A stretch of DNA of 64,000 bases from Candidatus Methylomirabilis lanthanidiphila (GTDB lineage: Bacteria; Methylomirabilota; Methylomirabilia; Methylomirabilales; Methylomirabilaceae), in assembly GCA_902196205.1 (NCBI GenBank), contig CABIKM010000022.1, positions 124,001-188,000 of the forward strand, given 5' to 3'. Positions 30,642 through 39,760 of this stretch are shown here, piece by piece. How positions within the stretch are numbered: the stretch's first letter is position 1; every line of letters begins with the position of its first letter. Under the pieces are notes generated by a model. That model saw only the letters and a list, made by a program, of their open reading frames with translations, had not been told where the DNA came from and made no database searches. The translations under genes and the position numbers were made by a program.

Positions 30642-31954
30642 ACCGCCAATTCTCCCTCAGATACCGGTTGCGGAGCTGGTGGTGTATCAAGAGGTACCAG
30701 TGGGAGGCGCGGTTTGTCGTTCGACTGGCGGTGTGGTTGCGTGGCGTGCCGGTCGTGGCCGTGACGGGTACGAACGGTAAAACGACAACGGTCCACCTCA
30801 TTGACCGCTTATTGCGCGCGGCCGGGTACCACGTCGGCAGTTGTACTACCTACGGCGTGTATCACGATGGGATCCGTGTCGCGGGGGGTGACAAGGCCGG
30901 CCACCGGGGCATCTGGCGAGCGTTGCATTGCCGCCGCTTGCAGGTGATCGTCGCGGAAGTCGGTCGCGGCGGCATGCTGCGGTACGGTACGGGATTCTCG
31001 CAATGCCGCGTCGGCGTGGTGACGAATGTCTTGGCCGATCACCTCGGCTTGGACGGTGTGTGGACGGTGGACCAGATGGCGGTCGCGAAGGCTGAGATCA
31101 TTCGGCGCACAGACCCGGCGGGCGCGGTGGTCTTAAACGCCGACGATCCGCGAGTAGCAGCGATGGCGCAACGGATGGTGGCCCAGCCGGTGTGGTTCAC
31201 CGTTGAGGGGCGAGAGCGCGAGTTCGATCGCGGCTGGTTTCTGCGCGACGGCGCGTTGTGGCGAAAAGACGGTACCGGCGAGGAACGCCTGTTGGCTACC
31301 ACCGAGATGCCGATGACCCATGGCGGCCACCAGCGCTACAACATCGCCAATGCCCTCGCTGCCTTGGCCGCCGTCGAGGCGATGGGCGATCGGTTCGCCG
31401 TACCGCGTACCGCGCAATGTGCGGTTTTGCGCGAGTACGAACGCGATCATCGGGTGTACCCACCCGGTCGGTTCATCTTGGCCCGCTTCCGTGGCCATTA
31501 TGTTCTCCTGCTGCACCTCAAGAACCCCGATGCTTACCGGCTGGAGGCGCCGTTTATCCGCCGTGTGCAAGCCGCGCTCGGCTGCCGTTACCTCCTTGGC
31601 GTGGCGACCTCGATTGGCAACCGCCTGGAGGAGTACCACCGCGCGGAGTCTCAGGAGCTGGCCAGCTTGTGCGACGGCGTGTTCCTGCGGCCACCGGTGG
31701 ACAAGTACCTGCGCGGTTTGCCGTCCGACGAGATGCTCCGGCGGTTGTCAGTGGCCCTGAAACCAGGGCAACTGCTTAGCACCGAACCACTGCCTGCCGA
31801 GGAGATGCTCGAACGGGCCCGACAGTTGTTTGGCGACTCGTTCATTCTGGTGTACTGCCGGACGCACGCCGACCCAGCATTCAACTTAGAGACTTTCCTG
31901 TGCGAGGCCGAGGTGTTGCCGCTCCCGGCGGCGGCGTTGGCGGGAGCGGCGTAA
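30638..31954 (+). CDS. Mur-ligase-like protein (PgsB/CapB type)
   Basis: A 438-residue ATP-dependent ligase. The P-loop VTGTNGKTTTVHLIDRLL lies at about residues 42-60, EVGRGGMLRYG and VVTNVLADHLGLDG follow, and NADDPRV and MTHGGHQRYNIANALAALAA are the Mur central-domain motifs. Members of this branch (CapB/PgsB and cyanophycin-synthetase-like) add amino acids to polymer chains. The preceding gene is a broken CapA, so the pair was once a poly-gamma-glutamate or capsule module. Whether this intact partner still has a role is uncertain. Confidence 0.8.
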   Translation: MNRQFSLRYRLRSWWCIKRYQWEARFVVRLAVWLRGVPVVAVTGTNGKTTTVHLIDRLLRAAGYHVGSCTTYGVYHDGIRVAGGDKAGHRGIWRALHCRRLQVIVAEVGRGGMLRYGTGFSQCRVGVVTNVLADHLGLDGVWTVDQMAVAKAEIIRRTDPAGAVVLNADDPRVAAMAQRMVAQPVWFTVEGREREFDRGWFLRDGALWRKDGTGEERLLATTEMPMTHGGHQRYNIANALAALAAVEAMGDRFAVPRTAQCAVLREYERDHRVYPPGRFILARFRGHYVLLLHLKNPDAYRLEAPFIRRVQAALGCRYLLGVATSIGNRLEEYHRAESQELASLCDGVFLRPPVDKYLRGLPSDEMLRRLSVALKPGQLLSTEPLPAEEMLERARQLFGDSFILVYCRTHADPAFNLETFLCEAEVLPLPAAALAGAA

Positions 31955-32022
31955 CATGGCGCGGCGCCGGCTCACTTGCCTACACTCTTGTCACAGGGGA
32001 AAGGGGGGCTAAGATAAAATAC

Positions 32023-32051
32023 TTGACGGCGTGAGAAGCTGATGATACGAA
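32023..32051 (+). promoter_or_regulatory. Sigma-70 promoter of the lasso-type peptide gene
   Basis: TTGACG (32023-32028), exactly 17 bases, then TACGAA (32046-32051). The start codon lies 58 bases downstream. Confidence 0.55.
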
Positions 32052-32108
32052 AATGCTTTAAGTCTTAAAGAGGTGATGGACGAAACTACTTTGAAAAGGA
32101 GGAAATCA

Positions 32109-32240
32109 ATGAAGGAAGTCCAGGAACAGCACGTCTGTGAGACGGACACGAAAAAGCTCTATACGAAGCCGACCCTTACGAAGCACAAGACCCTGCGGGA
32201 CATCACTGCTGGTCCTGCCCCATCCGTTATTGGCGACTGA
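32109..32240 (+). CDS. Lasso-type RiPP leader peptide, possible precursor
   Basis: A 43-residue peptide, ATG 32109 behind AAAAGGAGG. The middle reads KLYTKPTLTKHKTLRDITAG, which carries the Y-x-x-P-x-L...T-x-G signature of lasso-peptide leaders recognised by the RRE protein. If cleavage follows the conserved Thr-x, the core starts with Gly and is GPAPSVIGD, ending at Asp9. Position 9 is one of the allowed ring-closing positions, but then no tail would remain to thread. No B1, B2 or C processing gene lies nearby. It may be an orphan precursor used by enzymes elsewhere, or a leader reused for another role. Confidence 0.65.
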   Translation: MKEVQEQHVCETDTKKLYTKPTLTKHKTLRDITAGPAPSVIGD

Positions 32241-32719
32241 TTGATAAAATCTCTGCGAGCATTCATCAGCGGGGTAATGGTGTGTCGAGAAGGCGCCTAC
32301 CCGTGCCGATTCGCAAGCAGCGAGGACAATTCCGGGGGCAGATTACTTATTTCTCCTTGATTGGAAAGGTTTAAATCGGGTGCTATCCGCCGGCTACCCC
32401 CCTGATGATCATGCAGGGGGGGCGGGCCATCCTCCGGAGGTCTACTGCAGCCGGTACGGGCGCCAGAGATCAGCTAGGGAGAGTCTACCTACATCACCTT
32501 CTCTCGTCTGTCATCCACCGTTGGTCCAATTCGGCGAATTGGCGGAGCCGTCTATTCACCACGTTCGGATCGTCCGGTCGCCCCTTCACCCACCTCTTGG
32601 TCAGCCCGCCGAGCTGGCTCAACTCCTCGGCTATCAGCAGCTTGGCTAGGTTGCACCGCTCCACGATGCGCATCCTCACCGGCTGCCTGCCGCCCAGCTC
32701 AGGACACTAGCGTAGCCGA
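32241..32719. other. Gene-free junction region with fragments
   Basis: No complete gene. At about 32665-32696, ACGATGCGCATCCTCACCGG followed by CTGCCTGCCGCCCAGC is nearly identical to codons for TMRILTGCLPPS in the ABC ATPase gene at about 36565-36600. A minus-strand frame at 32494-32679 has coding-like composition (GGLTKRWVKGRPDDPN) but starts within that copied fragment and is not identified. Confidence 0.4.
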
Positions 32720-35401
32720 CTAGGGATTGATTTTTATCTGAGTATTCGAAGCGCGGCAGTTGTTCGTCTCATCGCTCTCCGCCACGACCTTCGTATCATC
32801 CGCGCAGGCCAGCAGCACGTAGGTGCCCAATGCCGTTCCGGAGGGGATGGTCACGGTGGTCGTCCCCGTGGACGATGCGCCGGCCGCCAGGCTGAATACG
32901 CTTCGACTCCCGCTCAGGAGCAGGTCGCCATTGTTCTTGACCCCATCGAGCGAGAGGTAGTAGCGGAGCGTCGAGCTGCCGGCAGAGAGGAGTCCCTGGT
33001 TCTTCACGGTGGCGGTCACTGAGAAACTGCTACCCGGGCGGATGGCGCTGGGTGGGTTTGTAAGGGCAGTTACCGTAAGGTCAGGTCTGCGGCTGAAGCT
33101 CGCCGTACAGGTCTTGTCGGCATCCGGGATGACGCTTCCGTCCGTACAGTCGGGGTCGCCAGACCAGCCGGCAAAGGCCGAGCCCGCCGCGGGGGTTGCG
33201 GTGAGGCTGACGGGCGTGCCGACGGCAAAGGGGGCGCTACAGGTCGCGCCGCAGTTGATCCCGGCGGGGCTGCTAGTCACAGTGCCGGTGCCGGTACCGG
33301 CTTTGGTGATGGCGAGGAGCGGACCCGTCAGTCCTACCTCAACGGCGGTCAGCTCTACCCCGCTGGCGCTGGCGCCGAAGCCATCGAGGTTGAAGGTGAT
33401 CCGGTGGGTCCCAGGAGGCAGGGGACCCGCATCGTCGCCGATGAAGATTTTCTCCGTGACCAGCGAGGACGGCGTCACATGACGCTGGTCGATCTGGCGC
33501 ACCAAGTGGCCGTTCACGAACACCCTGAGCAAGCCCTCACCGGCGGTATCGAAGCTCCAGTTAAAGCGCAGCGTGTTGACCGGCGTCGTGGTCGTCACGT
33601 TGACTGTGAGATAGGAAGGTTCTTCGGTAACAGCAGCGCCGTTGACGGTAACTTGCTCGGCGGCTGCCAGTGTCCGTTGCAGGGCAGAGTTCGTGACCCA
33701 GGCCAGCCCCATCTTGATCGAGTCGTACAGGTAAGCGCCCGTTCCCACTATATACTCAATCGCGCCTATAACTTTCGCAGCCGATGCTTCCGCGTTCTGC
33801 GCGGCTCGATAATCCACGTAGCTTGGTATGGGATGATAGTTCGGAACACAGGAAGTCCCTGATACCCCGCACGTCTTACCTTTCGGAAAGAGGTGTTTCA
33901 GGTCGGTGTCGTCTACCGAACGACCTTCTTTCACAGATAGCGGGTAGCCCATCCCGACGGTCGGACCAATCGGGTCGACGCCTTGGTATTCCTTGTACTC
34001 AACCGTGTCCGCCAAGTCGGTACTGACCGATAGCCCATAGAACCGATAGGGTCGACTGTGCCGACACTTAATCTCTTCTACAAGGTTTAGTCTAAAACCG
34101 CAGTACCAGGCCGGCGTGACATCAACGTTGTAAGCCTCCTTGAGGAAAAGTTTCGTGCCGTCGAAGAGGTCCACGCTGCGGGTATCGACATAGTTGTCCG
34201 CCCAATCCGCCAGATACCCATACGACGACGCCTCCTTCCAAGGATCATAGGCATCCAGGAAGGTTTCATGGATCTTGATTATCGGAGGCGGTATGTCTAT
34301 CTTCAGGTAAGCCGTCGCGGTATCGATGAGCTTGGCCCGCGCGCTATGTGCAATAAAATGGATGTGCTGGTAATTCTTCTCCCTCAATTTCGTCGCTAGC
34401 GCGTCGCCATGCTGCATGGCGAACGGAAGTATGTCCTTTGGGGATTTGTATGAGTCTTCACCCGTCACATGCAGAAGGGAACTCACTTCAGCATCGGTCT
34501 GCCAGTCATATACCCACACATCCCATAGATTGTTATCCTTGTTCACCTGGCACATCGGGGTCAAATCGTTCGAATTGACCTTCTTGAAGGGATCGTTGAA
34601 GCCAAGCTTTGCGCAAATCGCTTTTGCCATTTCTTGTACCCATGTCGAGGCGCTCGAGTTCCAGCCATGGGTAATCACAACAGCCTTGCTACCCGGGGCG
34701 ACCGTCGTGTTCCCCAATATGTCTACTCGCTTCGGGGTCGTGTCCTCCCCGTCAATAATTCCATCCCCATCGGTATCGCGGTTGTGGGAATCGGTGCCGG
34801 CCTGGAACTCTTGGAGATTCGTGAGCCCGTCGCCATCGGGGTCCTGGGCCGCGTCTGCGGGATCATTCGGGTTGAGGCCGTGCGCAACCTCCCAGGCATC
34901 CGACATACCGTCGCCATCGGCGTCAACACCGACCACTGGCGAGAGTTCGGCAAGGAAGATCTCCCGGCTGCCATGCCAGGTGTTGCTGCCGGTCAGGTTG
35001 TGGATGGAGTGAAAGGCGATCCGGGTGCCGTCGGCGCTGATGGAGGGGGCCGCATTGCCGGAGCCGGAGTTACCGCCTGTGGAGCTGGTGATCTGGGTGA
35101 GGCCGCTCCCTTGGGTCCAGAGGAAGATCTCCCGGTTGTAATCGGGGTTGCCGCCGGTCAGGTCGTTGAAAGACGCAAAAGCAATCCGGGTGCCGTCAGT
35201 GTAGAAGGTGACCGGATTCAGCTTCAGGTCGTCGGCAGCGTCGTCCTCCGCACCGCCGGGAGCCTTGCCGCGGCAGGCCCCCCGCTCTCGGCAGAAGAAC
35301 TGCGCCGTGCCGCTGAGGATGCCATCGCCGCCGATGCCATCGAACGGCACCGGTTGTGACCGCGCCATTTCTGGACACCAATATCCTGCTTCAACCGCCA
35401 C
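32720..35401 (-). CDS. Large multi-domain surface or exported protein (beta-propeller, Ca repeats, lipase-like, CARDB), 5' end damaged
   Basis: Up to 893 residues. The family-like part begins near residue 60 ([14 protein letters not shown], about 35220) with two TolB/PD40 propeller repeats. Thrombospondin-type-3 calcium repeats follow ([27 protein letters not shown]). A lipase-like alpha/beta-hydrolase region has [10 protein letters not shown], then [14 protein letters not shown], where the usual G-H-S-x-G elbow is altered. A jelly-roll segment, an InlB-like B repeat (GWSGDPDC) and a C-terminal CARDB domain end the protein. The first 58 residues are encoded by the antisense of a vapBC scar, and there is no signal peptide. 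The original start is therefore lost and expression is doubtful. Confidence 0.65.
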   Translation of the reverse strand: MAVEAGYWCPEMARSQPVPFDGIGGDGILSGTAQFFCRERGACRGKAPGGAEDDAADDLKLNPVTFYTDGTRIAFASFNDLTGGNPDYNREIFLWTQGSGLTQITSSTGGNSGSGNAAPSISADGTRIAFHSIHNLTGSNTWHGSREIFLAELSPVVGVDADGDGMSDAWEVAHGLNPNDPADAAQDPDGDGLTNLQEFQAGTDSHNRDTDGDGIIDGEDTTPKRVDILGNTTVAPGSKAVVITHGWNSSASTWVQEMAKAICAKLGFNDPFKKVNSNDLTPMCQVNKDNNLWDVWVYDWQTDAEVSSLLHVTGEDSYKSPKDILPFAMQHGDALATKLREKNYQHIHFIAHSARAKLIDTATAYLKIDIPPPIIKIHETFLDAYDPWKEASSYGYLADWADNYVDTRSVDLFDGTKLFLKEAYNVDVTPAWYCGFRLNLVEEIKCRHSRPYRFYGLSVSTDLADTVEYKEYQGVDPIGPTVGMGYPLSVKEGRSVDDTDLKHLFPKGKTCGVSGTSCVPNYHPIPSYVDYRAAQNAEASAAKVIGAIEYIVGTGAYLYDSIKMGLAWVTNSALQRTLAAAEQVTVNGAAVTEEPSYLTVNVTTTTPVNTLRFNWSFDTAGEGLLRVFVNGHLVRQIDQRHVTPSSLVTEKIFIGDDAGPLPPGTHRITFNLDGFGASASGVELTAVEVGLTGPLLAITKAGTGTGTVTSSPAGINCGATCSAPFAVGTPVSLTATPAAGSAFAGWSGDPDCTDGSVIPDADKTCTASFSRRPDLTVTALTNPPSAIRPGSSFSVTATVKNQGLLSAGSSTLRYYLSLDGVKNNGDLLLSGSRSVFSLAAGASSTGTTTVTIPSGTALGTYVLLACADDTKVVAESDETNNCRASNTQIKINP

Positions 35402-35409
35402 TTCGATAG
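35237..35409 (+). pseudogene. vapBC scar: antitoxin tail and toxin head
   Basis: The plus-strand frame ending at 35359 reads [20 protein letters not shown], then [11 protein letters not shown], like the C-terminus of an antitoxin. Its TGA overlaps GTG 35356, which starts [12 protein letters not shown], the first strand of a PIN toxin with the catalytic Asp. After DTNILL the homology ends and a stop follows at 35407. Both genes are cut, and the scar is fused to the start of the large minus-strand gene. Confidence 0.6.
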
Positions 35410-35524
35410 AATACCCGGCATCGTCAGGCGCGAGCCATGAGGACGCTACCGGAATACGTACGATCTGCTCCAGAGCTCATCACCAAACTGATTGACATCA
35501 CGAAGCTGGGCTACCGCTACCGCC

Positions 35525-35851
35525 TCACGGTGTGATAGCTACGCCATGCCCCAGGATATACGCCGCGAAACTGGCGGGTTCGGGTTGGTGCAGTGAGCGA
35601 GCGGGGAAGAAGTGAAGCTCGATATCATCGCCTGCCTCCTTCTGAACTAGCGCTGCGGTATGCGCACGGGTTGTCACGTCCCACGATTCGATACCCTCCA
35701 GGAAGGCCGCGAGATCGATATCGCTCCATTCATTGGCGCTCCCTTCCACCCGAGAACCAAACAGGTAGGCCGCCGCCACAGGGGCATATCGGGAAAGCAC
35801 CTCCACGGCATACCGAGAGCGGCGTTCGATCACAGGATCGATTGCAGCCAT
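35525..35851 (-). CDS. MNT-domain nucleotidyltransferase (HEPN-MNT module)
   Basis: A 108-residue minimal nucleotidyltransferase: AAAYLFGSRVEGSANEWSDIDLAAFLEG has the GSRxxG and S-DID metal-binding motif, and DIELHFF supplies the third acid. MntA-type proteins neutralise the HEPN toxin by transferring AMP to it. Its start overlaps the end of the HEPN gene by 22 bases, so the two are coupled. Confidence 0.85.
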   Translation of the reverse strand: MAAIDPVIERRSRYAVEVLSRYAPVAAAYLFGSRVEGSANEWSDIDLAAFLEGIESWDVTTRAHTAALVQKEAGDDIELHFFPARSLHQPEPASFAAYILGHGVAITP

Positions 35852-36210
35852 CGCACCAACTCCTCCGTTTTCTCTATAACCTGTCGCGCCTGCTGGACGG
35901 ACACCTGCGATGACATATCCTCAATCTCCTCAGGATAACGACACTGAATGTAATACATCGAAAGTTCCCGCAAGAAATCCGCCTGTGTCTCATTGAGAGG
36001 AACCTGCGCACTCTCGGCGAGACGAACAAGCTGATGTAGTCTTGGAGGAAACGCTTCGGACCGTTTCGCGATCACAGCCTTGAGCAGCTTTTCAACCGCT
36101 TGTTGGCAACAGAACAGGACGTAGAGATAGCGCTTGGCCTCCAACATCGCGCGAGCCGTATCAAGGTCATAGACGGCTCGTTCGGCCCACTTGTGGGGGA
36201 TATCGGCCAT
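35830..36210 (-). CDS. HEPN-domain protein (HEPN-MNT module)
   Basis: A 126-residue all-helical protein: ERAVYDLDTARAMLEAKRYLYVLFCCQQAVEKLLKAVIAKR in outline is the first HEPN helix pair, and PPRLHQLVRLAES the next segment. It belongs to the branch encoded before an MNT nucleotidyltransferase. HEPN toxins are RNases with an R-x4-6-H motif. Here Arg and His lie close together in PPRLHQL, so the catalytic motif is not clearly standard. It is most likely the toxin half of a pair; substrate-binding helper roles are also known for the family. Confidence 0.8.
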   Translation of the reverse strand: MADIPHKWAERAVYDLDTARAMLEAKRYLYVLFCCQQAVEKLLKAVIAKRSEAFPPRLHQLVRLAESAQVPLNETQADFLRELSMYYIQCRYPEEIEDMSSQVSVQQARQVIEKTEELVRWLQSIL

Positions 36211-36439
36211 TGATCAGCTCTCACTGCAAGGTTTTTGAATGAGCGTACGCCGCTTATAATCGATCCAGCAACGTCACAAACATATCATATCCCACCGTCT
36301 CGTGCACTGCCAGACTTAGGTGGCAGAAGGGGGAACGCGTCTCAGTATTGCATCGGGTGGACCTCATTGTGTATGATATGAGGTTGTCTCTCGAATTGAT
36401 TCTTCCTGGCAGACAGGGCGGGTACGCCTAGGAGACGGA

Positions 36440-37393
36440 ATGATTGAAGCAGACAGGCTGACGAAATATTACGATAAGCATACCGCCATTCGCGATGTTT
36501 CGTTCACAGTCGAGAAGGGCGAGGTTGTAGGGTTCCTGGGGCCGAACGGCGCCGGGAAGACGACCACGATGCGCATCCTCACCGGTTGTCTGCCGCCCAG
36601 CGGCGGGACGGCGCGCGTCGCCGGGTACGATATCCTGACCGAGTCGCTTCAGGTGCGGCGGCGTATCGGCTACCTGCCGGAGAACATACCGCTGTACACC
36701 GATATGAAGGTCGTCGACTACCTGACGTTCGTGGCTGAGGTCAAAGGTCTGGAGCGCGGCACACGACGTCAGCGGATCGGCGAGATTATGGAGAAGTGCG
36801 GCGTGGCCAAGGTCCGGCGGACCTTGATCGGGGCGCTCTCGCGCGGCTACCGGCAGCGGGTCGGGATCGCGCAGGCGCTGCTCAACGCTCCCGAGGTGCT
36901 CATCCTGGACGAGCCGACCATCGGGCTCGACCCACGGCAGATCATCGAGATCAGGCAACTCATCAAGGAGCTGGCCGGTCAAAGTACGGTCATCCTGTCA
37001 ACACACATCCTGCCAGAGGTCAGCATGCTCTGCCATCGGGTGATTATCATCAACAACGGCCAGATCGTGGCGGTCGATACCCCGGAGAATCTGACGACCG
37101 GACTGCAGAGCTCCACCAAACTGCGAATCAGGGTAGAGGGACCGGTAGACCAGATCGGGATGGCCCTGACTCAGCTTCCAGGCGTCCTGCGGGTCGTCGC
37201 GGAGGATGAGGTGCACGAGACCGCTCATAGCTTCGTCGTCGAGTCGGAGCGGAATTGCGACCTGCGCCGCGAGGTGTCGCGCCTGATCATTGAGCGCGGG
37301 TGGGGTCTGCTGGAGCTTCGACCTGCCGACATGAGTCTGGAGGAGATATTCGTCCGCCTGGTCACCAAAGAGACGCAGGAGGTGCGGGCATGA
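36440..37393 (+). CDS. ABC transporter ATP-binding protein (GldA-like)
   Basis: A 317-residue ATPase: Walker A GPNGAGKTT at about residues 36-44, signature LSRGYRQRVGIAQALL, Walker B VLILDEPTIGLD, and a C-terminal regulatory region. It is closest in style to GldA of gliding/secretion-type ABC systems, followed here by a GldF-like permease (ATGA overlap), a GldG-like protein and a DUF4340 protein. The set is widespread beyond gliding bacteria, and its substrate is unknown. It is the first gene of a four-gene operon. Confidence 0.9.
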   Translation: MIEADRLTKYYDKHTAIRDVSFTVEKGEVVGFLGPNGAGKTTTMRILTGCLPPSGGTARVAGYDILTESLQVRRRIGYLPENIPLYTDMKVVDYLTFVAEVKGLERGTRRQRIGEIMEKCGVAKVRRTLIGALSRGYRQRVGIAQALLNAPEVLILDEPTIGLDPRQIIEIRQLIKELAGQSTVILSTHILPEVSMLCHRVIIINNGQIVAVDTPENLTTGLQSSTKLRIRVEGPVDQIGMALTQLPGVLRVVAEDEVHETAHSFVVESERNCDLRREVSRLIIERGWGLLELRPADMSLEEIFVRLVTKETQEVRA

Positions 37394-38157
37394 ACGTCCT
37401 GGCGATCTTCAAAAAAGAGTGGCGGGCCTACTTTGCGTCGCCGATCGCCTACGTCGTCTTGACGATCTTTGCGCTCATCTCGGGCTACTTTTTCTATAGC
37501 CTCCTCGCCTTCTTCTCGCTCAGCAGCCTCCAGGCCACCATGAATCCAGGGTTCGGTCCAGGTCTGAACGTCTCCGAGTGGATCGTCCGCCCGCTGTTCC
37601 GCGATATCGCCATCACCATGCTGCTGCTGATGCCCGCGGCAACCATGCGGCTGTTCTCCGAAGAGAAGAAGACGGGAACCATCGAACTCCTCTTCTCGTA
37701 CCCGATCCGGGACTGGGAACTGCTGTTGGGTAAGTTCCTGGCGGCGCTCGCGCTGTATTCGGCGATGCTCGGAATCAGTCTGGTGGACATCGCGATGCTT
37801 GGGTCCCTGGCAACGCTGGAATGGGGCCTCATCCTGAGCGGCTATCTCGGTCTGCTGCTCCTCGGGATGGCCTTCCTGGGACTCGGGATACTCGCCTCTT
37901 CTCTCACCGAAAACCAGGTCGTTGCCGCTGTCGGGGCCTTCGGCGTCCTTCTGTTACTGTGGGTCATCGGTTGGTCCACCGAGGCGGCCGGGCCGACGCT
38001 GGGCCCTATCCTCTCGCATCTCTCGATCATCAACCATTACGACAGCTTCGCCAAAGGCACGATTGAAAGTCGTGACGTCATCTTCTACCTCAACTTTACG
38101 CTCCTCTGCCTCTTTCTGACACTCCGTTCTCTGGAATCGAAGCGGTGGAGGGGGTAG
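37390..38157 (+). CDS. ABC-2-type permease (GldF-like)
   Basis: A 255-residue membrane protein from ATG 37390, overlapping the ATPase stop. After the amphipathic start MNVLAIFKKEWRAYFASPIA come six hydrophobic segments. The loop ending FSEEKKTGTIELLFSYPIRDWELLLGKF, given here as EEKKTGTIELL and DWELLLGK, is the conserved ABC-2 cytoplasmic coupling region. It is the membrane half of the GldA-like transporter. Confidence 0.9.
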   Translation: MNVLAIFKKEWRAYFASPIAYVVLTIFALISGYFFYSLLAFFSLSSLQATMNPGFGPGLNVSEWIVRPLFRDIAITMLLLMPAATMRLFSEEKKTGTIELLFSYPIRDWELLLGKFLAALALYSAMLGISLVDIAMLGSLATLEWGLILSGYLGLLLLGMAFLGLGILASSLTENQVVAAVGAFGVLLLLWVIGWSTEAAGPTLGPILSHLSIINHYDSFAKGTIESRDVIFYLNFTLLCLFLTLRSLESKRWRG

Positions 38158-38161
38158 GCCG

Positions 38162-39760
38162 GTGGATAAGCTGACACGCTTCGCCATACCTGTCGGTCTC
38201 TTCCTCCTTGCCGCGGGCGGGATTGCCTACAACATCCGTCCGAATCTGAAGGCGTGGATGGGGAGCATCCTCCTGCTCGGAGCAATCCTGATCCTTGCGG
38301 GGGCCTATCGTTTCTTCGGCGATATCACGGCCTGGCTGAATCGGCGTTCTACGATGACCGGACTGAACGTCGCCCTGATGACCATGCTGGTGGTGGGGAT
38401 CATCGGTCTGGTCGAGGTCATTTCGGCCAAGCACAATACGCGGTTCGACCTGACCGCAGGGAAGCGGTATACCCTTTCCGATCAGACCAGAAAGGTCGTC
38501 CGAGCACTCGCCAAGGATGTCCAGGTCACCGCCTTCTTTCGAGCCGATCAGGCGGAGCGCCGCCCTGCTGAAGACCTGCTGCGCCAGTATGCCGACCTGT
38601 CGCCGCACTTTCGTTTTGAGGTCGTCGATCCTGACAGGAATCCCGGCAGGGCCAAGCGATACGGCATCGCCACGTACGGCACCACGATCTTAGAGACCCA
38701 GGAGAAGGAGGAAAAGATCGCCGAGGTGGATGAGGAGCACCTGACGAATGGGCTGCTGAAACTGCTGCGCGAAGGGAAGCGGACGATCTATTTTCTGAAG
38801 GGGCACGGGGAAAACGAATTGGAGGACAAATCGCGAAACGGCTACCGACAGGCAAAAGAGGCGATCGAAAAGGCCAACTACCAGGTGAAGGAGCTGTTGC
38901 TCCTGCGCGAACGCGAGGTCCCCAAAGACGCCTCAATGCTTGTCATCAGCGGGCCGAAGCGCGACCTGGCCGAATCGGAGTTGCAGGCCCTGCAGGTGTT
39001 TGTTGAGCGGGGCGGCAAGCTGCTCATACAGCTCGATCCGTATACGACGCCGAGCCTCAAAACCTTTGTGGGCCGATATGGCATTACGGTTGGAGATGAT
39101 GTGATTGTGGATCAGTATGCTCGCACCATGGGCGGCGATTACCTGATGCCTATCGTCTCAACCTACTATCCGCACGCGATCACCCAGAACTTCACACTCG
39201 CCTCCCTCTTTCCCTTTACGCGCTCTGTCGATGTCGCGAAGCCGTCGCCGGAAGGAGCGACGGTCCAGAAGCTCGGAGAGACTGGACCGGGAAGCTGGGC
39301 GGAGACCGACAGGGCCGAGTTGAATCGCGGCCAGATCAGCTTTGAGCAAGGACACGATCGGCCGGGACCGGTCCCGGTGGGCGTTATCGCCACGGTGCAG
39401 GTGAAACAGGCGGCAGCACACGCGGCGGCGGATCAGGCCGCTACAGGAAAGAGTGACCAGGCAGGTGAGACACAGCAGCAGACCAGCCTGGCCAGGCTGG
39501 TGGTATACGGCAACTCCGGATTCGCCAGCAACAACTTCCTGAATTTTTCGGGAAACCGCGATCTCTTCTTGAACAGCATCAGTTGGCTGGCTGAAGACGA
39601 GGCCATGATCTCTATTCGACCGCAAGAGGCCACAACGACCCCCATCATCCTGAGCGCAGCGCAGGGACGGATGGTCTTTTGGATGTTGGTTATCGTGATG
39701 CCCGGCCTGTTCCTGATTTCCGGGACATCGGTGGTTCTCAGGCGGAGACGATCGCGATGA
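38162..39760 (+). CDS. GldG-like ABC-associated protein
   Basis: A 532-residue protein with two or three N-terminal transmembrane helices (residues about 6-25, 36-52 and 70-88). A large extracytoplasmic domain follows, with RFDLTAGKRYTLSDQTRKVV and VQVTAFFR, the signature of the GldG/DUF7088 family. The rest includes a Rossmann-like region (FLKGHGENELEDKS, MLVISGPKRDLAESEL) and a C-terminal transmembrane helix before RRRRSR. It works with the GldA/F transporter. It starts four bases after the permease gene and overlaps the next gene at ATGA. Confidence 0.85.
   Translation: MDKLTRFAIPVGLFLLAAGGIAYNIRPNLKAWMGSILLLGAILILAGAYRFFGDITAWLNRRSTMTGLNVALMTMLVVGIIGLVEVISAKHNTRFDLTAGKRYTLSDQTRKVVRALAKDVQVTAFFRADQAERRPAEDLLRQYADLSPHFRFEVVDPDRNPGRAKRYGIATYGTTILETQEKEEKIAEVDEEHLTNGLLKLLREGKRTIYFLKGHGENELEDKSRNGYRQAKEAIEKANYQVKELLLLREREVPKDASMLVISGPKRDLAESELQALQVFVERGGKLLIQLDPYTTPSLKTFVGRYGITVGDDVIVDQYARTMGGDYLMPIVSTYYPHAITQNFTLASLFPFTRSVDVAKPSPEGATVQKLGETGPGSWAETDRAELNRGQISFEQGHDRPGPVPVGVIATVQVKQAAAHAAADQAATGKSDQAGETQQQTSLARLVVYGNSGFASNNFLNFSGNRDLFLNSISWLAEDEAMISIRPQEATTTPIILSAAQGRMVFWMLVIVMPGLFLISGTSVVLRRRRSR

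Noticed and set aside
34634-35230. Plus-strand frame rich in Gly and Val opposite the propeller and Ca-repeat region
   Set aside because: Antisense of repetitive coding sequence. Only its last part (after 35237) looks like a real antitoxin tail and was kept.
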